NCBI RefSeq assembly: GCF_028823535.1
Contig: NZ_JAQIYM010000008.1
Coordinates: forward strand, 1-64,000
Reading direction: 5' to 3'
DNA from: Pseudomonas serbica
GTDB lineage: Bacteria > Pseudomonadota > Gammaproteobacteria > Pseudomonadales > Pseudomonadaceae
DNA: 64,000 nucleotides
The notes beneath the pieces are model-generated. The model was given only the letters and a program-made list of their open reading frames with translations. It searched no databases and was not told the DNA's origin. Of the stretch, positions 26,280 through 35,637 are shown in pieces; the first letter of the stretch is position 1, and each line of letters begins with the position of its first letter. Both the position numbers and the translations under genes were made by a program.

Positions 26280-27101
26280 ATGGCAAAGGACAAAAAGAAA
26301 GCCGCAAAGGGATATTCCGCTGAAAGTCTGAAGCTCAAGAACAAGGAGTATCTGGAGCAACTGCGCCTGCTGCACGTCGAACTGGTCAAACTGCAGGAAT
26401 GGGTAAAAGCCAAGGGCATCAAGATCTGCATTGTCTTCGAGGGGCGCGACGGGGCCGGCAAGGGCGGGACGATCAAGGCGATTACCGAACGCGTGAGCCC
26501 GCGGGTGTTTCGCGTGGTGGCGCTGCCGGCACCGACGGATCGGGAAAAAAGCCAGATGTATGTCCAGCGTTACCTGCCACATCTGCCGGCGGCGGGCGAA
26601 GTGGTGATCTTCGATCGCAGTTGGTACAACCGTGCGGGCGTCGAGCGGGTGATGGGATTCTGCAGCAAGGAGCAGGTGGCCGGGTTTCTGAAAACGGCGC
26701 CCAACGTGGAGCGGGCAATTGTCGACTCCGGCGTGATCCTGCTCAAGTATTGGCTGGAAGTCAGCCCTGAGGAACAGACTCGCCGGCTCGAGGCGCGCAT
26801 CAAGGATGGGCGCAAGATCTGGAAACTGACGCCCATGGACCTCAAGTCATACAGCCGCTGGTATGACTATTCGCGGGCGCGTGACGACATGTTCCAGGCG
26901 ACCGATACCGAACATGCCCCCTGGCTGGTGGCCAACTCCAACGACAAGCGGCGCGCGCGCCTGAACATCATTTGCGATTTGCTCAGCCGCGTTCCTTATG
27001 AGGATGTCGTGCGTGAGAAGGTGGTCCTGCCCAAACGGCAGAAGGCTGGCGGTTACCGCGAACCGGATTATCCGCTGCGGCACATTCCCGAAAAATTCTG
27101 A
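26280..27101 (+). CDS. ppk2: Polyphosphate kinase 2 (PPK2)
   Basis: A 273-residue single-domain PPK2 that transfers phosphate between polyphosphate and nucleotides, usually making GTP/ATP from the diphosphate. The Walker A motif FEGRDGAGKGGTIKAI is near residue 60, the lid-region contact APTDREKSQMYVQRYLPHLP near residue 90 and Walker B VVIFDRSWYNRAGVERVMGF near 112. The start is ATG 26280 with GAGGT 8 nt upstream. It lies between a VIT/CCC1-like gene and a SulP transporter, all rightward, which may reflect ion and phosphate homeostasis. Confidence 0.95.
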   Translation: MAKDKKKAAKGYSAESLKLKNKEYLEQLRLLHVELVKLQEWVKAKGIKICIVFEGRDGAGKGGTIKAITERVSPRVFRVVALPAPTDREKSQMYVQRYLPHLPAAGEVVIFDRSWYNRAGVERVMGFCSKEQVAGFLKTAPNVERAIVDSGVILLKYWLEVSPEEQTRRLEARIKDGRKIWKLTPMDLKSYSRWYDYSRARDDMFQATDTEHAPWLVANSNDKRRARLNIICDLLSRVPYEDVVREKVVLPKRQKAGGYREPDYPLRHIPEKF

Positions 27102-27151
27102 TGGGCAGCGTTTAGTCACATCCAGGTCGGACACTCAAGGGTCACAGTCCC

Positions 27152-28912
27152 ATGCGCCATTCGGATGCTTTGCCGCCTACCCCGGAGCCGGGTCGTATTG
27201 CTCGTCGCGACAGCGGCGCCAGCGTCGGCTGGAGTCGTTGGCTGCCTGGGCTGCGGATGCTGCGCGAGTACCAGATGGCCTGGCTGCGCCACGACATCAT
27301 GGCCGGGCTGGTGCTCACCACGATGCTGGTACCTGTTGGCATCGCCTACGCTGTGGCCTCGGGCGTACCCGGCATCTATGGGCTGTACGCAACCATTGTC
27401 CCGCTGATCGCTTATGCCCTGTTCGGACCCAGCCGGATTCTGGTACTGGGTCCGGATTCCTCACTGGCTGCGGTTATCCTCGCTGTCGTCCTGCCACTGT
27501 CGGGGGGCGACCCTCAACGCGCTGTCGCCCTGGCGGGCATGATGGCGATCGTGTCGGGAGTCGTGTGCATCCTGGCCGGCATTGCCCGCCTGGGTTTCAT
27601 CACGGAACTGCTTTCCAAGCCGATCCGCTACGGCTACATGAACGGGATCGCCGTGACGGTCTTGATCAGTCAATTGCCGAAGATCTTCGGTTTTTCGATC
27701 GAGTCCGACGGCCCGATCAGAAACCTGTGGGCCATCGCCTCCGGGGTGATGGAGGGCCAGACCAACTGGACCACCTTCATGGTGGGGGCCGCCACGCTGG
27801 CGGTGATCCTGCTGCTCAAAGGCAACAAGCGTATCCCGGGCATCCTGATCGCCGTGGTCGGCGCGACCGTCGCTGTGGATGTGCTGGACCTTGCCACGGG
27901 CGCTGGCGTGTCGGTCCTCGGTACGCTTCCACAAGGGTTGCCGGCGTTCGCCATCCCCTGGATCAGCCGCGCCGACATTGTTCCGGTCATCATCGGCGGT
28001 TGCGCCGTCGCCCTTGTCTCGTTCGCCGACACCAGCGTGCTCTCGCGAGTCTATGCAGCACGTACCCGTACCTTTGTCGACCCGAACCAGGAGATGGCCG
28101 GGCTTGGCTTCGCCAATCTGGCGGCGGGTTTTTTCCAGGGTTTTCCCATCAGCAGCAGTTCCTCGCGCACGCCCGTAGCCGAAGCGGCTGGCGCCAAGAC
28201 CCAGTTGACCGGCGTGGTCGGCGCACTGGCGGTGGCCCTGTTGCTGATGGTGGCACCGAACCTTTTGCAGGACCTGCCCAACAGCGCATTGGCAGCGGTG
28301 GTGATTGCGTCGGCCATCGGCTTGATTGAAGTCACCGACCTGCGACGCATTTATCGTATCCAGCGCTGGGAATTCTGGCTGTCGATCGCCTGTACCATTG
28401 GCGTCGCGGTGTTCGGTGCGATCGAGGGCATTGGCCTGGCGATCGTGATCGCCGTCATCGAATTCCTGTGGGATGGCTGGCGACCTTATTCCACCGTGCT
28501 GGGGCAAGCCGAGGGGGTCAGGGGCTACCACGATATCCAGCGTTACCCGAACGCAAGCCTGATCCCCGGCCTGGTCCTGTTCCGCTGGGACGCGCCGTTG
28601 TTCTTTGCCAACGCCGAGCTGTTCAACGAGCGCGTGCTCAACGCCGTGGCGGCATCGCCCACGCCGGTGCGCTGGCTGGTCGTGGCGGCAGAGCCGGTCA
28701 CCAGTGTGGACGTCACCTCCGCCGACATGTTGGCGGAACTGGACGAAACCTTGCACGCGGCGGGTATCAAGCTGTGCGTGGCGGAAATGAAAGACCCGGT
28801 CAAGGACAAGCTCAAGCGCTTCGGGCTTTTCGCCCGGTTTGGCGAGTCAGCGTTTTTCCCCACCATAGACGATGCGGTCGGTCGTTATCTGGAGATACAT
28901 CCCGCGCCTTGA
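27152..28912 (+). CDS. SulP-family anion transporter with STAS domain
   Basis: A 586-residue transporter. The hydrophobic region from residue 40 to about 430 contains the SulP signature AGLVLTTMLVPVGIAYAVAS near helix 1, then FQGFPISSSSSRTPVAEAAG near residue 325. A cytoplasmic STAS domain spans about 455-580 (LFRWDAPLFFANAELFNERV, VTSVDVTSADMLAELDETL). SulP proteins move sulfate, bicarbonate or dicarboxylates; the exact ion is not readable. It begins 50 nt after ppk2, so co-transcription is possible. It is convergent with yghU. Confidence 0.93.
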   Translation: MRHSDALPPTPEPGRIARRDSGASVGWSRWLPGLRMLREYQMAWLRHDIMAGLVLTTMLVPVGIAYAVASGVPGIYGLYATIVPLIAYALFGPSRILVLGPDSSLAAVILAVVLPLSGGDPQRAVALAGMMAIVSGVVCILAGIARLGFITELLSKPIRYGYMNGIAVTVLISQLPKIFGFSIESDGPIRNLWAIASGVMEGQTNWTTFMVGAATLAVILLLKGNKRIPGILIAVVGATVAVDVLDLATGAGVSVLGTLPQGLPAFAIPWISRADIVPVIIGGCAVALVSFADTSVLSRVYAARTRTFVDPNQEMAGLGFANLAAGFFQGFPISSSSSRTPVAEAAGAKTQLTGVVGALAVALLLMVAPNLLQDLPNSALAAVVIASAIGLIEVTDLRRIYRIQRWEFWLSIACTIGVAVFGAIEGIGLAIVIAVIEFLWDGWRPYSTVLGQAEGVRGYHDIQRYPNASLIPGLVLFRWDAPLFFANAELFNERVLNAVAASPTPVRWLVVAAEPVTSVDVTSADMLAELDETLHAAGIKLCVAEMKDPVKDKLKRFGLFARFGESAFFPTIDDAVGRYLEIHPAP

Positions 28913-28935
28913 TAGCGCGGGACCTGCCCAGGTTT

Positions 28936-29811
28936 TCAGTCCAGATCGTGCGCCTGATGCCGTTCAGGCACCTGGCTCGCCTCATCCCCCCACGTCCGGT
29001 TGACGCGCTGGCCACGGATGACCGCAGGCCGGTTGGCGATGTCTTCCGCCCAGCGCTGCACATGGGTGTACTGGTGGGCTGATAGAAACTCGGCAGCCGA
29101 ATACACATTGTCGCGCACCAACTGGCCGTACCAGGGCCACACCGCGATGTCGGCGATGGTGTAGACATCACCGGCCAGGTAGGGACTTTGCGCAAGTCGG
29201 TGGTCGAGGACATCCAGCTGACGCTTGGTCTCCATCGCAAAGCGGTTGATCGGGTATTCGAGTTTTTCCGGCGCGTAGGCGTAGAAATGCCCGAAGCCGC
29301 CGCCCAGATACGGGGCCGCACCCATCTGCCAGAACAGCCAGTTCAGGGTTTCGGTGCGCCCTGCAGGATCGGTGGGCAGGAAGGCGCCGAACTTTTCCGC
29401 GAGGTAGAGCAGGATCGAACCGGATTCGAAGACGCGGATCGGCGGCTCGACGCTGCGGTCCAGTAGCGCCGGTATCTTCGAGTTCGGGTTGATCTCGACG
29501 AAGCCGCTGGAGAACTGTTCACCCTCGCTGATACGGATCAGCCAGGCGTCGTACTCGGCATCGCCATGCCCAAGCGCCAACAGCTCTTCCAGCAGGATGG
29601 TCACCTTCACGCCATTCGGCGTGGCCAGCGAATACAATTGCAACGGATGCTTGCCTGTCGGCAGCGTCTTGTCATGGGTCGGGCCGGCAACCGGGCGGTT
29701 GATGTTGGCGAACTGGCCGCCAGACGGCGCGTTGTGTTTCCAGACCTTGGGCGGAACATAAGACGCTTTGCTCACGAGATGATCCCCATAGTTTGTTTGT
29801 GGTGATGACAT
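28936..29811 (-). CDS. yghU: Glutathione S-transferase, YghU type (disulfide reductase)
   Basis: A 291-residue nu-class GST. YVPPKVWKHNAPSGGQFANI near residue 18 and RPVAGPTHDKTLPTGKHPLQ near 40 are the extended YghU N-terminus. A thioredoxin-like domain follows with TPNGVKVTILLEELLA and NPNSKIPALLD, then an all-helical domain (WLFWQMGAAPYLGGGFGHFY). Nu-class members bind two glutathiones and reduce disulfides. ATG 29811 matches the family start, though the ribosome-binding site is weak. It is monocistronic and convergent with the SulP gene. Confidence 0.93.
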   Translation of the reverse strand: MSSPQTNYGDHLVSKASYVPPKVWKHNAPSGGQFANINRPVAGPTHDKTLPTGKHPLQLYSLATPNGVKVTILLEELLALGHGDAEYDAWLIRISEGEQFSSGFVEINPNSKIPALLDRSVEPPIRVFESGSILLYLAEKFGAFLPTDPAGRTETLNWLFWQMGAAPYLGGGFGHFYAYAPEKLEYPINRFAMETKRQLDVLDHRLAQSPYLAGDVYTIADIAVWPWYGQLVRDNVYSAAEFLSAHQYTHVQRWAEDIANRPAVIRGQRVNRTWGDEASQVPERHQAHDLD

Positions 29812-30325
29812 TGACTGCTTGCGATCGCGTTGGGCTGAAACAGTATGTCGCGCGAGCGTTACGAGCAACCGCTGTCGAATTCACACAGTCCCATTCGACT
29901 ATGGGGTAGGGAAAGCATTCGGGCCGACGTTCCCTGAACGAGGACAAATCAGGAGAACAGTATGCGTGAGCTCATCGTTGCCGCTTTCCACCCATCGACC
30001 CGATTGGCTGAATTGGCACAACAGCTGTTGTCCTGGGGCGCGGCAAGCGCCTGTTCGACGACAATGCACAAGCCTCGGGCTTTCACGCTGGAGAAGTCGA
30101 TCAGCACCCCTGGCGGTGTATTGATCAGCCGATACGTGCGCAGCGGGGAAGTGCGCACGGGATCGTTTGCCGCAGTCGGACCCTACTGAGTGCGGACGCC
30201 CGTCGGCGAGGCCCGATAGTGCAGTGTCGAACAGCCTCGCAATGGTCGTACGCAAACCCTGGACCACCTCGATCTTTCAGGTTGCGCAGTCGCGCGAAAT
30301 GATCAGGGAGCCGCAACTGGAAACC
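29812..30325. other. 514-nt gap between yghU and the DUF1329 gene
   Basis: Upstream region of the leftward yghU gene and downstream region of the leftward DUF1329 gene. It contains one weak rightward frame (29962-30189) with a good ribosome-binding site. I see no terminator, RNA or repeat. It may hold decayed coding sequence. Confidence 0.45.
29962..30189 (+). CDS. Possible 75-residue hypothetical protein
   Basis: A frame starting MRELIVAAFHPSTRLAELAQ with AGGAG about 7 nt before ATG 29962. The first 25 residues look like a real protein start (beta strand then helix). The remainder is less convincing, and antisense frames are open over the same DNA. No family recognised. It could be a genuine orphan, or the 5' remnant of a longer decayed gene. 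It is antisense to the flanking genes. Confidence 0.3.
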   Translation: MRELIVAAFHPSTRLAELAQQLLSWGAASACSTTMHKPRAFTLEKSISTPGGVLISRYVRSGEVRTGSFAAVGPY

Positions 30326-31648
30326 CTAACGAATACCAGTCCCCGCCATGGACTCCGGCACCCACTGCGCCGTCGAGAGTGGCTCGATGTAGCGGATGCC
30401 GCCATGGGGGCCGACCACGCCATTGATGTTGTAGGTGCCACGCGACAAGTCGTAAGTCATGAACGGGGTGGCATCCGGGACTTGCTGGTCATAGCTCTGG
30501 CTGAAGAACGCGAAGGAACCACGATACAGCTTGCCACGGGTGTCGTACTGATCGGACGCCACGGCGGCCCAGGTATCTTCATCCAGGTAAAAGCGGCGCT
30601 TCTGGTAGATGTGCTTGGCACCGGCCTTGAGGTTGCCTTCCACGACGTAGACGCGGTGCTTTTCCCAGCGCACGAAATCCGGTGAGATGAAATCGGGGGT
30701 GGTCAACGATTTTGCGTCGCGAGCGTAGGTGAGTTTGTAGGTGTTGTAGGGCACGATCATTTCCCGCTTGCCTACCAGCGTCCAGTCATACAGCTCCAGT
30801 GCACGGGCGGTGCCGGGGTTGGGGGTGTCGTAGGCCAGGATCGAAATCTGCTTGACTCGGCGCTGGGCCGGCATGTATTGCCAGGCACGGCCGGGAAACT
30901 CCTTGGGATTGGTGGCGTTCTTGAGCATGATCGACTCGCCGGCTCGGCGCGCAGGCCCGGTGTAGGACAGCTTCAACTGATAGTAAATGTCCGAGCTGTT
31001 GAACGGCTTCGACATGTTCTCGTAGATCGGGAACGAGACGAAAGCCTCGCCGGTGACGGCCAGACTCGGTACGCCTGCCGTGTCCACGCTCCAGGAGTCG
31101 TACTTGGAATGGATGTTGACGCCCTGGTAGCGCAGCAGGAAGTTCCACATCGCCTCGGCGCCTGACTGCGGGATCGGGAACGGCACCCCGGGCATCACAT
31201 TGTCGATGGCGGTCCCGCCGTTGAGGGTTTTGGCGTTGGTGGCATTTGTGCGGCTATTGTCCAGGACCGCCTGTGGCAGCGATGCCGTGCGGTGGGTCGG
31301 ATACACGTCGACGCGAAAGCCGGGGTAGCGCCGGGCCAGCTCTATCGTGGTGGCAGTCAGCATGCCCGCGTACGCGTCAACGTTCTTGCCGTTGATCACC
31401 ATCAGCGGTTTTTCGTGGGCAAAGGGGTCAGGGCGCATGCTGTCGCCGGCCTTGAAACTGGCCGGGGCAGTGGTCAGGCCACCGCTGTAGGGCGGAATGG
31501 AGCCATCGGCGTTGCCGGCCTTTTCGGCACCCACCGATGTCAGGCTGGTGCCCAGCCGGGCGGCTTCCTGACTCGATACATAGGCGTTGGCATCGATGGC
31601 CAGCGCCATGAGGGGAATGGCAGCCAGCAGACTTTTCACGGATTTCAT
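30326..31648 (-). CDS. DUF1329 secreted protein
   Basis: A 440-residue protein with a Sec signal peptide (SLLAAIPLMALAIDANAYVS). Diagnostic segments are SSQEAARLGTSLTSVGAEKA near residue 25, DGSIPPYSGGL near 50, YDTPNPGTARALELYDWTLV near 260 and RRFYLDEDTWAAVASDQYD near 350. DUF1329 proteins have a LolA/LolB-like outer-membrane-associated fold, are usually encoded near DUF1302 proteins and hydrophobic-compound pathways, and lack a proven role; no DUF1302 gene is seen here. ATG 31648 has AGGAG 9 nt upstream; longer frames run through a terminator and are rejected. Confidence 0.88.
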   Translation of the reverse strand: MKSVKSLLAAIPLMALAIDANAYVSSQEAARLGTSLTSVGAEKAGNADGSIPPYSGGLTTAPASFKAGDSMRPDPFAHEKPLMVINGKNVDAYAGMLTATTIELARRYPGFRVDVYPTHRTASLPQAVLDNSRTNATNAKTLNGGTAIDNVMPGVPFPIPQSGAEAMWNFLLRYQGVNIHSKYDSWSVDTAGVPSLAVTGEAFVSFPIYENMSKPFNSSDIYYQLKLSYTGPARRAGESIMLKNATNPKEFPGRAWQYMPAQRRVKQISILAYDTPNPGTARALELYDWTLVGKREMIVPYNTYKLTYARDAKSLTTPDFISPDFVRWEKHRVYVVEGNLKAGAKHIYQKRRFYLDEDTWAAVASDQYDTRGKLYRGSFAFFSQSYDQQVPDATPFMTYDLSRGTYNINGVVGPHGGIRYIEPLSTAQWVPESMAGTGIR

Positions 31649-31747
31649 ATTGTTATTCTCCTGCCTGGCGTACCAGGCAACTCGTGACTCAGGGGTCGCG
31701 GTGGGATCCGTCGACTCAATTGCCAGAGACTTTTTAGTACCCCCATT

Positions 31748-31769
31748 AAAAAGCCCCCGATTCGGGGGC
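31748..31769 (-). terminator. Intrinsic terminator of the hybrid histidine kinase gene
   Basis: On the minus strand GCCCCCGAA-TCGGGGGC is followed by TTTTT (A-run at 31748-31752 on the plus strand). It lies 110 nt beyond the kinase stop and about 100 nt before the DUF1329 start, so it separates these two leftward units. This is the clearest intrinsic terminator in the window. Confidence 0.85.
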
Positions 31770-31878
31770 GCTTCGCATTTGACGACAGTTGCTTGACTAT
31801 TCATGACACAGCTGCGGGCTTGCCAAGGGAGCGATGCACGAGCGTGTCTATTGCAGGGACTCAAGTATTGCCACTGCC

Positions 31879-34035
31879 TCAGGATCGGATCAGCGCATGT
31901 ACGCGTGAACTGAGTTCGTTGAGGCTGAAGGGTTTGGCCAGGACCCGGGTGGTCGCATCAACCGATACCAGGCTGGAGCCGCCCGCGAAACCGGTGATGT
32001 AGAGCACCTTGAGCTGCGGGTGTTTAAGTTTCAGCTCGGCGGCCAGGCTGATGCCGTTCATCATTCCTGGCAAGCCGATATCGGTCAGGAGTAAATCCAG
32101 GTGTTCCAGTTTCTCTGCCTGGTTGAGCGCAGACACGCTGTCCACCGCTTCCACGACGCGGTAGCCGGTTTCGCTCAACAGCTCAGCGGCCATCTGGCGT
32201 ACAGCTGCTTCGTCGTCCACCAACAAAATGGTTTCGTTATGACCGGGTGCCTGCGCTGTTTGGGACGTGTCCGAACGGATGTTGGCCTGTACCGGTTGTG
32301 AATGGTCGACGGGAAAATACAGGGACACAGTGGTTCCTACACCGACTTTGCTGTGAACGCGCGCCTGGCCCCCTGATTGCTGGGTAAACCCATAAATCAT
32401 CGAAAGGCCAAGCCCGGTGCCTTCGCCAATTTTTTTGGTGGTGAAAAACGGATCGAAAATGCGTGGCAGGATGTCCGGACTGATTCCGGTGCCGGAGTCC
32501 GTGACGGAAATGCGCACATAGGTTCCCGCTGGCATCATTTTGTCCGATGACGACGCTGGATCAATGACGCAGCGGTCGACCAGAAGATCCAGCCTGCCGC
32601 CTTTGGGCATGGCATCGCGGGCGTTGATCGCGAGGTTGAGCAGGGCATTTTCCAGCTGGTTGAGATCGCACTTGATACGGTCATTGGCCTTGAATGAACA
32701 CTCCACTGAGATGCTTGGGCCGACTGAACGGCGGATCATGTCTTCCAGATCCGCCACGACCTTGCGAGGCTCGAGAAGCTCGGGATCGAGTGATTGCTGT
32801 CTTGAGAATGCCAGCAGCCGTTGCGTCAGGGCGGCTGCGCGAGAGGCGGACGTCATGGCGACGGCGTTATAGCGGGCCAATTCGTCGTAGCGACCCGCAT
32901 CGATTCGCCGTTGCATCAATTCCAGGTTACCGATGATGCCAGCCAACAGATTGTTGAAGTCATGGGCGATTCCGCCGGTAAGCTGACCGACCGCTTCCAT
33001 TTTTTGACTTTGCCGAAGTTTGAGTTCGGCCATCGCGCGTTCGTGCTGTTCGGTTTCAAGCTGCTGGGTGCGCTGGACGATGCGATCTTCGAGCAGGTCG
33101 TTCCAGTCACGCAACGCGCTCTCCAGCTGCACACGATCATCGATGTCCTCAATGGTGCCGTACCACTGTTCGCAGCGTCCATCGATGCCGAGGCTACACA
33201 GCGCGCGGATCCTGAACCATCGGTAATCTGCCGTGTGTTTGCGCAATCGGATCTGCGAGTCGAAAGGTTGCAAGGAGGTCAATGATTGGTTCCAAAGCTG
33301 GATCAATGACGCTTTATCCTGAGGATGAACCGCATTGGCCCATTGACGCCCTAACGTTTGCTCAGGCGTCAAACCGGTATATTCCAACCAGCGCTGATCA
33401 ATGGAAATAAGGTCGCCCTTGGTATCCGCCGTCCAGGGCCAGAGTGGGTTGAGCTCAGCGGCGATGCGGTAATGCCTGTCGCTTTCACGCAGTTTTTTTT
33501 CGGTCAAGCGCATGGCTAACATGGTTTTCGAACGCTTCAGCGCGGCGCCCAGCAGGTTGCTATAGCCCCTGAGAAAATCGATATCGCTGTCGGTGAACTG
33601 GCGGGGAACCCGACTATCGACTTCAAAGATCCCGAAAGGACGTTCTCCGTCAGCGCCGTGGACAAGCACGTTGACAAAGGCTTTCACCCCGTTGGCTATT
33701 TGAAAGTCGTGATAACGGAATCGCGTTTCTGACGAACTGTCCGTCGATATCACCGGCCCGTTGGTGTCCAGCGAATGCCGCTCCGGAGTGCCCTCGTGAG
33801 CTTGTACCCGGACTTTGCCGACCACATCGGGTGCCCAGCCCACACCATTGCGCACCAGGAAGGTGATGCCGTCTTCTTGCAGCAGCATGAATTTGGCCAT
33901 ATTGGTCTGGAGGGCATCGCCGACCAAACGACAAGCCTCGTTGAGAATGTGCTCCAGATCATCTGACGCCAGGGCCAGCTCGCCGAATTTGGCGAGCACC
34001 TTGCGCTGGCGCAGAAGCGTATCCTCGGTTGCCAT
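31879..34035 (-). CDS. Soluble hybrid histidine kinase (GAF-PAS-HisKA-HATPase-REC)
   Basis: A 718-residue cytoplasmic kinase with no membrane segments. A GAF domain occupies about residues 10-165 and a PAS domain with PAC about 180-305 ([20 protein letters not shown]). A coiled linker leads to the H-box [20 protein letters not shown] near 352, the N-box [17 protein letters not shown] near 470, G-boxes DSGTGISP and [10 protein letters not shown] near 520-550, and a receiver domain at about 600-715 with [12 protein letters not shown] holding the phospho-Asp. The HDFNN form is typical of the large Pseudomonas hybrid kinase group. An AGGTGATG box precedes ATG 34035. No DNA-binding partner is adjacent. 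Confidence 0.93.
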   Translation of the reverse strand: MATEDTLLRQRKVLAKFGELALASDDLEHILNEACRLVGDALQTNMAKFMLLQEDGITFLVRNGVGWAPDVVGKVRVQAHEGTPERHSLDTNGPVISTDSSSETRFRYHDFQIANGVKAFVNVLVHGADGERPFGIFEVDSRVPRQFTDSDIDFLRGYSNLLGAALKRSKTMLAMRLTEKKLRESDRHYRIAAELNPLWPWTADTKGDLISIDQRWLEYTGLTPEQTLGRQWANAVHPQDKASLIQLWNQSLTSLQPFDSQIRLRKHTADYRWFRIRALCSLGIDGRCEQWYGTIEDIDDRVQLESALRDWNDLLEDRIVQRTQQLETEQHERAMAELKLRQSQKMEAVGQLTGGIAHDFNNLLAGIIGNLELMQRRIDAGRYDELARYNAVAMTSASRAAALTQRLLAFSRQQSLDPELLEPRKVVADLEDMIRRSVGPSISVECSFKANDRIKCDLNQLENALLNLAINARDAMPKGGRLDLLVDRCVIDPASSSDKMMPAGTYVRISVTDSGTGISPDILPRIFDPFFTTKKIGEGTGLGLSMIYGFTQQSGGQARVHSKVGVGTTVSLYFPVDHSQPVQANIRSDTSQTAQAPGHNETILLVDDEAAVRQMAAELLSETGYRVVEAVDSVSALNQAEKLEHLDLLLTDIGLPGMMNGISLAAELKLKHPQLKVLYITGFAGGSSLVSVDATTRVLAKPFSLNELSSRVHALIRS

Positions 34036-34128
34036 GTCATCACCTATGGGCGTTTTAGTATCCGAGGATCGGGTGTCGGCCGAGGTTCAATCGATGTGAT
34101 CAAATGGTTTTACGTGGTGCTCGATCCT

Positions 34129-34569
34129 TTATTCAGGCGTTGATTTCTCGGCAAGCCCGACGATGAGGCCCTCAGGCCCCCGAATATAGGCGAGCCGGTA
34201 CGATGTCTCGTACTGCATCTGGCCAATCAGCTCTGCGCCATGGGCCTGCATCCGCGCAACGACCGCATCGATGTCATCGACGGCAAACATGATGCGACGA
34301 AGACCCAGCGCGTTCACGGGTGTATTCACAGGCCCGAACCTGACGGCGTCTGGCGTGTGGAATTTGTCCAGCTCAACGCCCTGGCCATCGGCTGTGCGCA
34401 GCATGGCGAGGGTGGCTCGCACATCTTCAAGCCCTATGAGCTTGCCGATAGCAGGCCCTTCAACGGTGGCCTGGCCCTCAAGTTCGAGGCCCAACTCGAT
34501 AAAAAACGCCTTCACCGCTTCGAGATCGTCGACAACGATCAGCACGTTGTCCATTCGCTTGACTGTCAT
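34129..34569 (-). CDS. VOC-superfamily protein (glyoxalase/bleomycin-resistance-like)
   Basis: A 146-residue protein with paired beta-alpha-beta-beta-beta modules: MDNVLIVVDDLEAVKAFFIE at the start and RRIMFAVDDIDAVVARMQAH near residue 90. Likely metal ligands are Glu/His in GQGVELDKFHTP near 65 and ETSYRLAYIRGPEGLIVGLA near 120. VOC members include lyases, dioxygenases and resistance proteins, and the substrate cannot be told. ATG 34569 has AGGAG 9 nt upstream. It is a stand-alone leftward gene upstream of the hybrid kinase. Confidence 0.85.
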   Translation of the reverse strand: MTVKRMDNVLIVVDDLEAVKAFFIELGLELEGQATVEGPAIGKLIGLEDVRATLAMLRTADGQGVELDKFHTPDAVRFGPVNTPVNALGLRRIMFAVDDIDAVVARMQAHGAELIGQMQYETSYRLAYIRGPEGLIVGLAEKSTPE

Positions 34570-35127
34570 GGCCTTCGCTCCTGTTTCACCGGTGTCGCGG
34601 ATTTGGGGAATGGGCGTCTGGATCGACCCGGGCGAGTGAGTATAGCGAGCAAACAGCCTGCCCGAGATCTGCCCGTGTTGGCGCTAGCGAACCAGTATGT
34701 CTTTAGACTCGAAGGGGTGGGGATACCGTTCACCTTTGGTGTGGTGGACGTGCTGGTGACCTGGAGGTGAGGTGGCTGTTTAAGTGTCTGTTTAAGCGCC
34801 CTACACCTTACTTCCTGAAAGCTACAAGACCTTGCGTCGTTGCCTACGGGTACGCCAGAATCCGCCGGCTTGTGCGCCTTGGGGCTGCTCGGTACCTTGA
34901 TTCGCGTCACTGCCCATCAGTGATCGGGTTTAGTAGCTCGGTGGTTTTAATCCAAGACGTACAACGCTTCCAGCAATCAGGCATTGCGCCTGCATTCTGA
35001 TGGTGGCTGTACGTAGGGCGCCCTTGGGCGCGCCGGTTTCTTGGATTCCCCGGTCTACTAACCTGCGTACAGCTGCCACCCCTTCTTTAGTAGGGATGGG
35101 TGACGGCCCAATTCAGGAATCCAAAAC
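34570..35127. other. 558-nt intergenic region upstream of the DUF6124 gene
   Basis: The left half holds nothing I can support beyond a GC-poor patch near 34780-34840. The right half is the structured element described separately (34907-35093). An open leftward frame covers 34566-34910 but has no plausible start signal. Confidence 0.5.
34907..35093 (+). ncRNA. Structured leader/ncRNA candidate upstream of the DUF6124 gene
   Basis: Several strong pairings occur within 190 nt. TCACTG/CAGTGA forms a small hairpin (34907-34923) and CAGGC/GCCTG another (34978-34992). A long arm GGTGGCTGTACGTAGG (35002-35017) matches CCTGCGTACAGCTGCCACC (35062-35080), enclosing a GGGCGCCCTTGGGCGCGCC hairpin. TGTACGT (35008-35014) can pair instead with the upstream ACGTACA (34957-34963). 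CTACTAA (35055-35061) can pair with TTTAGTAG at 34929-34936 or at 35086-35093. Such mutually exclusive stems resemble a riboswitch or attenuator, or the ends of a small repeat element. It ends 35 nt before the gene start. Confidence 0.5.
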
Positions 35128-35487
35128 ATGTTAAAGGTAACGCCAAACCCGCCGGACACCGATCCCGCGTCCCCATACGAACCCGATTCAAACAAACTCA
35201 ACGAAGCCGCCGAACGCGCCCTCGATTTCCATTTCCCCTCGACCGCCGACATCAAGGCCACGCCGCGCACCCCCGGCACGCTGTTTAGCGTCGACCCGCA
35301 AGCCACCAGCGAAACCCTGATGGTTTTTCTGGTCGAGACATTGGCGTCGGTCGATGTGATGGTGCACCAGTTGGTCGATCATCTGGACGGTGGGTCGCGC
35401 AACGCGCTGCTGGGCATTTCCAACAGCGTGATGCTGGCGGAAATCACCGCGAACCGGGTGCTGGATCAGATCGATCCGCCTGAATAG
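35128..35487 (+). CDS. DUF6124 family protein (Pseudomonas-specific small protein)
   Basis: A 119-residue protein beginning MLKVTPNPPDTDPASPYEPD, the hallmark of the DUF6124 (earlier DUF3077-like) group that I know mainly from Pseudomonas. The N-terminal half is proline-rich and polar. The C-terminal half is helical (LMVFLVETLASVDVMVHQLV, LLGISNSVMLAEITANRVLD). No enzymatic motif, signal peptide or membrane segment is seen, and function is unknown. AGGA lies 10 nt before the start. The gene is preceded by an unusually structured leader and followed 150 nt later by an SDR gene. Confidence 0.85.
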   Translation: MLKVTPNPPDTDPASPYEPDSNKLNEAAERALDFHFPSTADIKATPRTPGTLFSVDPQATSETLMVFLVETLASVDVMVHQLVDHLDGGSRNALLGISNSVMLAEITANRVLDQIDPPE

Positions 35488-35637
35488 TCGCCAAGCGCGG
35501 ACACGAAACACCGGCGCGGCGAAGGAGGGGAGTACGGCGTGGTCGCGCCATACGCTGCGCCCGCTGGCGTTTCACCGAGGCCGTCTATACTCGGGAACGA
35601 TTTGGCAACCAAGCCTGGTAGGAGGGCATCAGCATTC

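Noticed and set aside
34566..34910. 114-codon leftward frame upstream of the VOC gene
   Set aside because: Low-complexity basic product with no start signal; it covers the VOC promoter region.
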